This document shows positions 1 to 8,021 of a stretch of DNA of 64,000 nucleotides, piece by piece. Source of the stretch: Bradyrhizobium sp. JYMT SZCCT0428 (lineage in GTDB: Bacteria; Pseudomonadota; Alphaproteobacteria; Rhizobiales; Xanthobacteraceae). Positions within the stretch are counted from its first letter, which is position 1. Each line of letters starts with the position of its first letter. Location: assembly GCF_018131075.1 (NCBI RefSeq), contig NZ_JAFCLS010000002.1, forward strand, positions 62,001 to 126,000, written 5' to 3'. The notes under the pieces are model-generated. The model searched no databases and had not been told where the DNA came from. It was given only the letters and a program-made list of their open reading frames with translations. The position numbers and the translations under genes are program-made.

Positions 1-1228
1 CGAAGGAAAGATGATCAACCGTATTCTCTCTATGGAGATCGAGGACGCTGGGATTCTCGAATTTTCGTTCGTCGTGATTGGCCGAAGCCATTACCAACAG
101 GAGCTTGGCTCCCTCGGGAATTTCCGCGTCCCCCACCCTCGTCGGGGCGGTGGCGATACGGCGCCACGAAACGATTGACCCCGCACGCCGCAAGCACTCT
201 TCGACTGCCATGGGAATCAGGCTTGGATCCGCGCAGATTTGACTCCAGGCCTCCTTGTCGGACAACAGCAGCCGCATAGCGTTCGTGGTGGCCTTGGACG
301 TCGTTTCATGCGCTGCCACGAGGATCGCCATCATCATCGACCGCAGGTAGGATAGCGGCACGACATCCGGATGCTTGAGATGCTGCCGGATAGAGACGTA
401 CATCCAACCGTCTCCGGCTGGATTTTCCATCATACCGTCGAGAACCCGGTTTGCGGCTCGCCAGAAGCGCCCCACCGAATCCGCCACATGGAGCTGCTCG
501 TCCAGGCTCGGCCTGCCCCACGTATTGATCGTGTGCGCCACGCAGAATTGGCGCAACTCATCAATGTCGTCATCCCGTACCCCGAGGAAGTGGAGCGCCA
601 CCGTAAGGGGGATCTCCCAAAGCATCTCGGCGACCAGATCGACTTCGCCCTTGTCGATGAAACGATCCACATAACGTTGAGTCAGCTGTCGAATCGACGT
701 CTCGTGTTTCGCAAGCGCCTCGGGGCTGAATGAATCCATCAAGAGCCGGCGCCGCTCCATGTGCGCTGGCTCGTCCTCGTTCACCATCGTACGGTCCATT
801 GCGTAACCGTACTGCTTCAGAATCTCCTGCGCCTCGGGAGGCGCCGGCGTTATTTTCTCCAACGCGATCGAGGGGGAGAACAGAATATTGTTCCGGAAGA
901 TGGCCTTTATGTCGTCATATCGGGTCACAACCCAATATCCGAGCTTCGGACTGAAGAAGACCGGCTCCTCGTCCCGGGACCATCGCAATGAGTCTGCTGG
1001 ATCGACCTGATACGCTCCTTCGAAAGGATCGAACTCGGCGGCCTTCGAAGAAAACAGATGCGCGCCAGTCAAAGTGCCAGACGAGGCTTCCGCACCGACG
1101 GGACAGCCAAGTGGTTCTCTCCCACCGCTATGACTTCCACGGTCGGGGGTCGACGGCGAGTATGCATGCGAAGGGCAGGCAGAAATACCTTGGCCGGTCG
1201 ATGCACTTGGATGGTCGGAGCTCTTCAT
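1..1228 (-). CDS. Cytochrome P450, 3' end cut by window edge
   Basis: A haem monooxygenase that would hydroxylate a small hydrophobic or acid substrate using external redox partners. About 409 residues are visible. The I-helix oxygen-activation motif reads VAAHETTSK (E at about residue 308), and the K-helix ExxR is EECLR (about 343-347). The haem-ligand Cys loop lies beyond position 1, so it cannot be checked. The ATG at 1228 was chosen because it is the first Met in the frame and the protein then reads as a bacterial class I P450; the Shine-Dalgarno sequence is weak. No ferredoxin gene is seen next to it. It is the last visible gene of the leftward catabolic cluster, 140 bp after the monooxygenase/hydrolase gene, and that gap contains palindromes, so it may also have its own promoter. 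The family is secure; the substrate is unknown. Confidence 0.9.
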   Translation of the reverse strand, partial: MKSSDHPSASTGQGISACPSHAYSPSTPDRGSHSGGREPLGCPVGAEASSGTLTGAHLFSSKAAEFDPFEGAYQVDPADSLRWSRDEEPVFFSPKLGYWVVTRYDDIKAIFRNNILFSPSIALEKITPAPPEAQEILKQYGYAMDRTMVNEDEPAHMERRRLLMDSFSPEALAKHETSIRQLTQRYVDRFIDKGEVDLVAEMLWEIPLTVALHFLGVRDDDIDELRQFCVAHTINTWGRPSLDEQLHVADSVGRFWRAANRVLDGMMENPAGDGWMYVSIRQHLKHPDVVPLSYLRSMMMAILVAAHETTSKATTNAMRLLLSDKEAWSQICADPSLIPMAVEECLRRAGSIVSWRRIATAPTRVGDAEIPEGAKLLLVMASANHDERKFENPSVLDLHRENTVDHLSF

Positions 1229-1291
1229 GTCGGGGTCCGGTCTTTCTGACCTCAACTTCCCGTCAACAGCGGAAAGTTGATTTCTTATTAT

Positions 1292-1312
1292 GTAACTTGT
1301 TACGCAGCGTAA
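1292..1312. promoter_or_regulatory. Overlapping palindromes upstream of the P450 gene (candidate operator)
   Basis: GTAAC-TT-GTTAC (1292-1303) overlaps TTACG-CAG-CGTAA (1300-1312). Both are perfect inverted repeats in the short gap before the P450 start. The TTACG/CGTAA half-site also occurs in the palindrome at 11328-11351 in front of the acyl-CoA dehydrogenase operon, which suggests one regulator, perhaps the IclR protein at 11565, acts at both sites. The regulator assignment is inference. Confidence 0.45.
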
Positions 1313-1368
1313 AACTTCAAATGAAGGCCCGCCGATGGCTGGCCGGACTGACCGGCGCGTCCCGTTGC

Positions 1369-3522
1369 TTACCCCGAGATTGCAACCTGAGGCACCGAGG
1401 ACAAACGAGGGTCTTTCGCGAAATCCTGGATTTCAAGCAACGCGCGTTCGGCGCTCGGCAGGAAGGGATACAGACCGAAGATATGCAGTCGTTCGTCGTA
1501 GAGTGATAGCCTTACGTCCGTCCCCGCATCTCGTGCTCGATCAGCCAGCCGTACGGCATCGTCCACCAACACCTCTCGACGACTGGCCTGGACCAAAATC
1601 GCGGGAAGCCCGGCGAGATCCGCATAGACCGGAGAAACCCTCGGATCCGTGGCCTGATGTGACTGGAAGTAGCTTGTCGACATGTAGGTCAGGATATCGC
1701 GGTCTATGATTGGATCCTTCCCCTCGCAAGTTTCGATGCTTGGGCTTGCGAGCGAACAATCGACAAAGGGAGACAACAGGAACATGCCGGCCGGACGCGG
1801 CCTCCCCGCATCGCGGAGAGCTACCGCCGTCGAAACCGCGAGCCCTCCGCCGGCCGATTCTCCGCTCAGGAAGATCTGTTCTGCTTCGTATCCCTGCTCA
1901 AGAAGCCATTCATACGCGCGCACAGCGTCGTTAAGCGCTGCAGGGAACGGATTTTCGGGTGCTAGACGGTACTCGAGCGCAAGGCACCTGCCATCGATCG
2001 CTTTCGATAGACGTTCGCAATACTCGACCGAACAACGCGCGGATCCGAAAGCGAATCCGCCCCCATGAAGGTGCAGCACTACCCGACCTTTCTTCGTGCC
2101 CTTGGCATCGACCCAAAGACCCGTGGCCTCGCCGATCGTGACCTCGTTGATGTCCGTGTCTGTTGCAGGCTTGAATTGACCAAAGAACCGGTCGTACCCG
2201 CGCCTGAGCCCACGAATCCCGCCAGCTTCCTCTTCGGACGTGAAGAGATCATGCCACATATCCCACGCCCGCTTTTGCTGCGGGTTGTCTTCGGCAAAAA
2301 CTGACCTAACTCCTCGCTTGTCGGGCACTATCTCATCAGATTCGCCGGCCTTGACCGGATTGTAGCCGTACAACCATCTCCAGATCGTCGTCGCCAGCGG
2401 GTCGATCTGAGCCAGTCCTTTCATCCGGCCGTTCCTCGCTCTAACCTGCACGGGATCTCCCTCTGTCCAGAAGATATGGGTCGAACGTGCCACCGTTTGC
2501 ACTTTCGTGGTTCGCGGACGTCGCTTCATCTCGTAAAGGGCCAGCGCGTCAGCAACGCCTGCCTTTTTCTTTCGCGCCAGACTTTTGGCCAATACGTAAC
2601 CGTCTTCGACCGATTGCGTCGCACCCTGAGCGAGATAAGGCAGCATCGCGTGAGCAGCGTCGCCAAGAAGCGTAGCGCGACCTACGGTCCATCTGGCCAG
2701 GGGATCCCGATCGTAGAGGCCGGTAATGAAGGCCTCGTCAATCAGCTCCATCAAGGCGGACAACCTCGGATTCGCGCCTGAGAAGGATGCGCGCAGTTCG
2801 CTCAATTCACCGGTTTGGCTCCACGTCTCACGCCTGACTTCCGACGACGGTACAACGCCGCCGAAATTGAACATCTGCCCCGGTCTGACCCAGTACGCCC
2901 AGACCATCCGGTCGAGCCCCGCCCACCCATAGAAACGTTCCTTGAACGACAGGTCTCCCAATCGATCTCCCGGAACGAGAGCGCGCCACACCAGCTTGCC
3001 CGAAAACGTAGTGGGACCGTCGCCCACCAGTCGGGCCCTAACGGCAGAATGGATTCCGTCTGCTCCAACGAGCACGTCGCCGGTGACCCGCTCTCCGTTA
3101 CCCAGAACGACCGTTACCCCCTGCTGGTTTTGCAGTACGTCGACTACCTTGCTTTCCAGCCTCAACACATGCGGCGGCAATTGGCTCTTGAGGATGTCGA
3201 GCAGATCAGCTCGATGAAATTGATAGAATGGTCCGCCGTATCGCGCGGCGGCCTCGGGCCCTAACGGCATGTCGGAAATCAGTTCGTCCGTATCGAACGA
3301 CAGAACCCTGAAGGTTATCGGCTTTACCGCGATCCGCTCCACCATATCGAGGAGCCCGAGCTCCCGCAGGACAATCGCCCCATTGCTGGAAATTTGGACG
3401 CCGGCTCCGACCTCTTTGAGTTCCCGGGCCTGTTCCAGCAGTGTTACCTTCATACCTTCGCGGAGGCAGCAAAGCGCCGTGGTCAGCCCGCCGATGCCCG
3501 CTCCTGCAATAATGACGTGCAT
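1369..3522 (-). CDS. Fused FAD monooxygenase / alpha-beta hydrolase
   Basis: A 717-residue two-domain protein. Residues 1 to about 400 are a class A flavoprotein hydroxylase of the salicylate/3-hydroxybenzoate hydroxylase type: the dinucleotide fold GAGIGG is at 7-12, the DG motif (GADGIHSAV) at about 152-160, and the second FAD motif (GDAAHAMLPYLAQG) at about 290. Residues about 450-717 are a hormone-sensitive-lipase family esterase: oxyanion motif HGGG at 486-489, nucleophile GESAGG at 554-559, acid in VLVDD (about 654) and catalytic His in RLHIF (about 680). Hydroxylases of this type are normally about 400 residues, so the hydrolase is an extra module with a complete triad. The ATG at 3522 is preceded by AGGGAGGATC. 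It follows livF by 33 bp. A hydroxylate-then-hydrolyse route for an ester or lactone is plausible but inferred. Confidence 0.9.
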   Translation of the reverse strand: MHVIIAGAGIGGLTTALCCLREGMKVTLLEQARELKEVGAGVQISSNGAIVLRELGLLDMVERIAVKPITFRVLSFDTDELISDMPLGPEAAARYGGPFYQFHRADLLDILKSQLPPHVLRLESKVVDVLQNQQGVTVVLGNGERVTGDVLVGADGIHSAVRARLVGDGPTTFSGKLVWRALVPGDRLGDLSFKERFYGWAGLDRMVWAYWVRPGQMFNFGGVVPSSEVRRETWSQTGELSELRASFSGANPRLSALMELIDEAFITGLYDRDPLARWTVGRATLLGDAAHAMLPYLAQGATQSVEDGYVLAKSLARKKKAGVADALALYEMKRRPRTTKVQTVARSTHIFWTEGDPVQVRARNGRMKGLAQIDPLATTIWRWLYGYNPVKAGESDEIVPDKRGVRSVFAEDNPQQKRAWDMWHDLFTSEEEAGGIRGLRRGYDRFFGQFKPATDTDINEVTIGEATGLWVDAKGTKKGRVVLHLHGGGFAFGSARCSVEYCERLSKAIDGRCLALEYRLAPENPFPAALNDAVRAYEWLLEQGYEAEQIFLSGESAGGGLAVSTAVALRDAGRPRPAGMFLLSPFVDCSLASPSIETCEGKDPIIDRDILTYMSTSYFQSHQATDPRVSPVYADLAGLPAILVQASRREVLVDDAVRLADRARDAGTDVRLSLYDERLHIFGLYPFLPSAERALLEIQDFAKDPRLSSVPQVAISG

Positions 3523-3555
3523 ATTGATCCTCCCTATATTGCGTCGACGCAGCAG

Positions 3556-4272
3556 CTACAGGCATTCCATGATCTGCTGTTTGGTGAGTTGACTTGGGCT
3601 TCCTTGAAACTCGGAGCCACGTCCGTCCTTCACGATGTAGATGCGATCGGCGATCTTTGCCGTCGATAGTATATTCTGCTCCACTATGACGGTCGCGATG
3701 CCGCAGTCCCGGTTGAGCCGCTTAATGACATCCATTAGATTATGAACGACTTGAGGCGCCAGGCCGGTCGTGGGTTCGTCCAGCAAGAGCACCCGCGGCT
3801 GAGACATCAGCCCAATCGCAATCGCGACCATGCGCTGTTCGCCACCGCTCATCGTTCCGGCCAATTGCTGGTTTCTCTCCTTCAGTCGCGGAAACAATTC
3901 AAGGACGAGTTCCTTCTGCGCTTCTCGACCGCTTTGCCGCGACGCGGGCAGAGCATCCACCGCGAGATCGAGGTTCTCGATCACGGTCAAATTCGGGAAG
4001 ACGCTCCGTTCCTGCGGCACATAGGAAATACGTCGCTCCAATCGCTCTCTAACGCCTTTTTCCGTGATATCCTGACCCTCGACGCAAATTCGTCCGCCGC
4101 GAGGCCGAAGGAGGCCGTAGAGGCTTCTGAGCAGCGTCGTCTTGCCCGCGCCGTTGGGCCCGATAATGCCGCAAATTTCCGTTGGGTCGAGGCTGAAGTC
4201 GATATCTCGAAGCACAGCTTGGGATCCATACGATACGTTCAGTCGCGTCGCCGAGAGAATGCTGTTGCTCAC
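3556..4272 (-). CDS. livF: Branched-chain-type ABC transporter ATP-binding protein LivF
   Basis: Cytoplasmic ATPase, 238 residues, of a Liv/Urt-type importer. The Walker A is GPNGAGKTT (about 38-46), the signature is MSGGEQRM (about 141), the Walker B is VLLLDEPTTGL, and the H-loop area reads IVEQN, which is typical of LivF. The start is GTG at 4272, one base after the livG stop, with GGGAGAG just upstream inside livG, so translation is probably coupled. The family transports amino acids but also aromatic acids. Here the surrounding CoA ligase, dehydrogenase and oxygenases point to uptake of a carboxylic growth substrate. Confidence 0.93.
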   Translation of the reverse strand: MSNSILSATRLNVSYGSQAVLRDIDFSLDPTEICGIIGPNGAGKTTLLRSLYGLLRPRGGRICVEGQDITEKGVRERLERRISYVPQERSVFPNLTVIENLDLAVDALPASRQSGREAQKELVLELFPRLKERNQQLAGTMSGGEQRMVAIAIGLMSQPRVLLLDEPTTGLAPQVVHNLMDVIKRLNRDCGIATVIVEQNILSTAKIADRIYIVKDGRGSEFQGSPSQLTKQQIMECL

Positions 4273-4273
4273 C

Positions 4274-5068
4274 TCACTCTCCCAGGTACAGGCTGATCAC
4301 TTCGGAATCTTCAAGTACGCTGCCGGCGGACCCGCTGCGATAAATGGTACCCTCGTGCAGGAACACAATCTCGTCGGCCAATTCGCGCACCAGCTCAAGA
4401 TTGTGTTCGACGAACAGAATGGTCGTTCCATTCCGGACCAATTCGGAAAATACACCCATCAGATACTCAACAACATTCGCCTCCAGCCCGGCGCAGAGTT
4501 CGTCGAGGCAGATCAGGTCACGATCAAACGCCAGCACTTGGGCGAACATCAGGAGCTTGCGTTCGCCGTACGATAGGCGATCAGCGGTCACGTCCGACAA
4601 ATGGTCGAGGCGGCAAATCTCGAGACATTCCTGGACGCGCTGTCGGTCGAGCTCCGGTGCCTTTCTCAGTACACCCAGTGCTCTTGCGAGGTTGCTGCCG
4701 ATTCCTTCATCGCCCGGTGGCGTCCGCGCCATCAATACGGCTTCGCGGACGGTCAACGATGTAAAGGCGCGCGGATGCTGAAAGGTTCTTCCCATACCAT
4801 CCCTGGCGCGAGAGAAGCCCGAACGCCCGGTGATGTCGCGCCCGTTGAGCAGGATCGTCCCTTCATCTGAGGACAGCAGCCCGGATATGATGTTCAGGAG
4901 CGTCGATTTGCCGGCACCGTTGGAGCCGATCAGAGCCGTCGCCGCGCCTCGTGTGACGCATCCGGTCACGCCGCGCAGAACCTGGTTACCCTTGAACCGT
5001 TTCCGAAGACCGCGCACCTCGAGCACCGGCGGCGCACTTGATGCTCGGGAGATATCAACCTCGCGCAT
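4274..5068 (-). CDS. livG: Branched-chain-type ABC transporter ATP-binding protein LivG
   Basis: Second ATPase of the importer, 264 residues. The Walker A is GSNGAGKST, the long LivG-type insert contains RTFQHPR, the signature region is LSYGERKLL, and the Walker B is LICLDELCAGL. Glu follows the Walker B Asp, but the usual DEPxAGL Pro is Leu here, a mild deviation. The start at 5068 (MREVDIS) is preferred over the Met at 5134 because GGGAGG lies immediately upstream and the upstream Met would add a serine/phenylalanine-rich tail inside livM. It overlaps the livM stop by 14 bp. Confidence 0.92.
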   Translation of the reverse strand: MREVDISRASSAPPVLEVRGLRKRFKGNQVLRGVTGCVTRGAATALIGSNGAGKSTLLNIISGLLSSDEGTILLNGRDITGRSGFSRARDGMGRTFQHPRAFTSLTVREAVLMARTPPGDEGIGSNLARALGVLRKAPELDRQRVQECLEICRLDHLSDVTADRLSYGERKLLMFAQVLAFDRDLICLDELCAGLEANVVEYLMGVFSELVRNGTTILFVEHNLELVRELADEIVFLHEGTIYRSGSAGSVLEDSEVISLYLGE

Positions 5069-5927
5069 GGAACCTCCCCTTACCGAGCAATCCCTGCGGG
5101 CGAAAAAAAATGATGATGACGAGAAGGAGACCATAGACGAGTTGCTTGGACGCCGCCGCGACGCCCGGTGGAGCGGGCATGAAGCGCAGCACTTCCGGCA
5201 GAAGCGTCAACGTAATTGCCCCCACGACTGGTCCATAAAGCGTACCTGCGCCTCCCAACATGACCATGAGCAAAATCAATATGGACACAATCACGTCGAA
5301 GCCCGAGGGGTCGACATAGGACGTATGATGCGCATAGAGGCTTCCAGCCATCGCCGCCAGCGCGCCGGAAAACGCGAATACGGATATCTTGGCCAAGGCG
5401 ACGTTTTTACCCAGCATGAGGCAACTCAACTCGTCGTCTCGTACGGCCTGGAGTAACGTGCCGAACGGCGAATGCATGAGCCGCCAGCAGACCGCGAAGA
5501 CGGCAGCGGCTACGACTGAAGTAAGCGCAGTGAACGCCAGTCCATGCAGGGGCTGCCCAAACACAACGAGCGGGGGGATCCTCGCAATGCCACCCGGTCC
5601 TCCGGTTAGTTCACCCCAGTTCAGGAGCACGACCGTTGTCACGATTTGAAGCGCGATCGTCACTATCAGGAGATAGACGCCTCGGACGCGAAGAGAAGGC
5701 AGGGCTGCGAGGACACTCAGGAGAGCAGCTACCGCCATCCCGGTCGCCATCGCTGCAAATGGGCCGATATCCGATTTCTGCAGGATTGCCGTCGAATAGG
5801 CGCCTATTGCGAAGAAGGCGGCATGTGCGAGCGAGATGAGACCGGTGTATCCGACGAGCAAATCCAGTGAGACTGCCAGCACGATATAGATGTTCGCGAT
5901 TGTCAGAAGGTGAGCGAGGTAGGCCAT
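5055..5927 (-). CDS. livM: Branched-chain-type ABC transporter permease LivM
   Basis: Inner-membrane permease, 290 residues, with about eight or nine hydrophobic segments. It shows typical LivM sequence such as LLVGYTGLISLAHAAFFAIG near the N terminus and GGAGTLYGPVVGA in the last third, and ends in an RPQGLLG motif shared by LivM proteins. It starts 9 bp after the livH stop and overlaps livG. Together with LivH it forms the translocation pore. Family length is normal and nothing is missing. Confidence 0.93.
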   Translation of the reverse strand: MAYLAHLLTIANIYIVLAVSLDLLVGYTGLISLAHAAFFAIGAYSTAILQKSDIGPFAAMATGMAVAALLSVLAALPSLRVRGVYLLIVTIALQIVTTVVLLNWGELTGGPGGIARIPPLVVFGQPLHGLAFTALTSVVAAAVFAVCWRLMHSPFGTLLQAVRDDELSCLMLGKNVALAKISVFAFSGALAAMAGSLYAHHTSYVDPSGFDVIVSILILLMVMLGGAGTLYGPVVGAITLTLLPEVLRFMPAPPGVAAASKQLVYGLLLVIIIFFRPQGLLGKGRFHARG

Positions 5928-5936
5928 CCAACAATC

Positions 5937-6818
5937 CTAGACCCGCTCGCCGAACAGACCCTGAGGTCGAACGAGAAGCAAAACATAGAGGAGCGAGAAC
6001 GTGATCAACTGACGCCACCCGGCAGCGAAACGCCATGTCATAGCGCTTTCGGCGACTCCAATCAGCAGGCCGGCGACCAAGGCACCCAAAAGACTGCCTC
6101 TGCCTCCGAGGATCGCAACGACCGAAGCGACCAATACAACATGCAGGGCTTCCGATGGCACAAGCCCCGTATTGAACAGAAGGAACGCGGCCGGAGGCAG
6201 GCAAAGCGCGGCGGCAATTGCCGCCGCATAGACCTGAACCAGCCGGATATTGATCCCCAACACCTCCGCTAAATCCAGGTTGGAAGCAATCGCTCGCATC
6301 TCGCGGCCAATCTGTGTCTTCGCCAGCAGGAACCAAAGAGCAAGAAACGTCAGGAGGGTCACGCAGACGATCAGCGCCGAAAAGCGATCGAAAACCAGCG
6401 GCAGGCCCTGAATCACCGGCGTCCTCAGACCGCCAGCATCGAGCGTAGCCCCTTCAGGTCCAAAGGCAATCGTGATGGCGTATTCGAAGAAGATGAGAGC
6501 GCCGAGCGAGGCGGTCAGAATGCCCATTTCGTCGGTGCCTCGATTAAGAAGAGGCCGATACATGAATATCTCGACGATGACCCCCAACGCGACGGCTCCA
6601 AGCAGCCCCGCCAGCAAGGCAACGGACAAGCCGGCCCCGCCCATTTCAAGCGCGGCGAACAAGGCGAAGCCTCCTGCAAGCATCGTGGCTCCGTGGGCGA
6701 TGTGAACTATTCCTGCAATCCACCAAAGCAGTGAAAACCCGATGGCGATGAGGCTGTAGATGCAGCCAAGCGTTACACCGTCAACAATTAAGTTCAGCAG
6801 GAGCATCGAACTGGTCAT
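5937..6818 (-). CDS. livH: Branched-chain-type ABC transporter permease LivH
   Basis: Inner-membrane permease, 293 residues, with multiple hydrophobic helices, the LivH N-terminal sequence DGVTLGCIYSLIAIGFSL, the conserved AxGRLLG-like turn (ILGGRGSLLGALVAG) and the C-terminal RPQGLFGERV. It begins 17 bp after the binding-protein stop. It is the partner of LivM in the same operon, so all five importer components lie together in the order SBP-H-M-G-F. Confidence 0.93.
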   Translation of the reverse strand: MTSSMLLLNLIVDGVTLGCIYSLIAIGFSLLWWIAGIVHIAHGATMLAGGFALFAALEMGGAGLSVALLAGLLGAVALGVIVEIFMYRPLLNRGTDEMGILTASLGALIFFEYAITIAFGPEGATLDAGGLRTPVIQGLPLVFDRFSALIVCVTLLTFLALWFLLAKTQIGREMRAIASNLDLAEVLGINIRLVQVYAAAIAAALCLPPAAFLLFNTGLVPSEALHVVLVASVVAILGGRGSLLGALVAGLLIGVAESAMTWRFAAGWRQLITFSLLYVLLLVRPQGLFGERV

Positions 6819-6835
6819 CGTCGAGCAACTTTCGG

Positions 6836-7981
6836 TTAGTCCAAGTCCGCGATCTTGACGAACGCCCCGTCCTTGACGGTCTTCACAACGGTCGAACGCA
6901 TGACGCTTCCATCCGCGAAATTGAACCGATAGCGTCCCGCCGCCCCATCATAGGTAGGAAACTTCGACGTGAGCTCCGTCCGAAAAGCTTGGCCGGTCAA
7001 CGGCGCCTTTTCGCGAGCCAGATTCGCTGCAACTGCTGAAAACAGCTGCACGAGGTCGTAGTGGTTCGCCTGATGAATATTCGGAGGACGGCTGTGCTTT
7101 CGAGTAAAGGCATCCACGAATTTCCTGGTCGTCTCGTTACGGGCCGTCGTGTCGAAGGTCGGCGAAGTGTAGAAGCACTTTTCGGCCTTTTGACCGATCG
7201 CGAGGATTTCCGGATCTTCGAACGCGCCATACGACAGGAAAATGCCCTCATAACCGAGTTCCCGCGCCTGGCGTACGACTTGAGCCGAGAGCTTTCCGTT
7301 CGAACTCGTGTTGTAAATGGCGTCCGGCTTCGTCGCCAATATCTTCAACAGCGATGGGCGAAAGTTCGTCTCCTTTGACTGAAAGCTTTCCTCGATCGAA
7401 AGCTCCTTGCCAAGTCTCGACCACTCCTTCTTGATCGATGCTCCCAGAGCGGCGCCGAGGTCGCTTACCTCGGTGAGCAAACCGAGCTTCGCGACATTTA
7501 GCTTTTGGGCGGCATAAGGAAGAATCAGCCTGACGGTTTCGTCATCAAACATCCACGTGGACTGGAAATAGGGGGACACCGACCGCAATGCAGGCGATGC
7601 CGAACTGGCGGAGAGAAGGTAGACCTTCGATTCCGTTGCCAAAGGAGCAATTGCCGCAACGACAGCAGTCCAGCCGGTGATAACGAACGGAACCTTATCG
7701 ACCTCCGCCAGCTTTCTGAAGCCGTCGATGCCGTTCTTTGCAAGTGCCTGGCTGTCCTCGGCGATAAGCTCGATCTTTCTCGATCCTTCCGCATTGATTT
7801 CATCGACCGCCAGCTGCGATCCCTCAAGCATCATTTGGCCGAGCTTTCCGGATCCCCCTGTAAGCGGCATGAGGAAACCCAATCTGTAGGTAGTACTCAC
7901 GCCCTGGGAAACCGCGCCTCGCGTCAGAAATGGCGCCGCGCTCAGCCCAAGAACAACCGATCTGCGATCAATCATAGTCAT
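6836..7981 (-). CDS. Periplasmic ligand-binding protein of the Liv-type importer
   Basis: Extracytoplasmic receptor of the Peripla_BP_6 (LivK-like) class, up to 381 residues. The N terminus MIDRRSVVLGLSAAPFL is a twin-arginine-like export signal, and mature sequence begins around VSTTYRLGFLMPLTGGSGKLG, where LivK proteins also begin. AGGAGC precedes the ATG at 7981; a second ATG at 7975 is equally possible. It lies between the acyl-CoA synthetase and livH. The likely ligand is the acid later activated by that synthetase, an inference from context only. Confidence 0.92.
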   Translation of the reverse strand: MTMIDRRSVVLGLSAAPFLTRGAVSQGVSTTYRLGFLMPLTGGSGKLGQMMLEGSQLAVDEINAEGSRKIELIAEDSQALAKNGIDGFRKLAEVDKVPFVITGWTAVVAAIAPLATESKVYLLSASSASPALRSVSPYFQSTWMFDDETVRLILPYAAQKLNVAKLGLLTEVSDLGAALGASIKKEWSRLGKELSIEESFQSKETNFRPSLLKILATKPDAIYNTSSNGKLSAQVVRQARELGYEGIFLSYGAFEDPEILAIGQKAEKCFYTSPTFDTTARNETTRKFVDAFTRKHSRPPNIHQANHYDLVQLFSAVAANLAREKAPLTGQAFRTELTSKFPTYDGAAGRYRFNFADGSVMRSTVVKTVKDGAFVKIADLD

Positions 7982-8021
7982 CGCTTGCTCCTATCGTATT
8001 TGATTTGCCGTTGTGGACACG

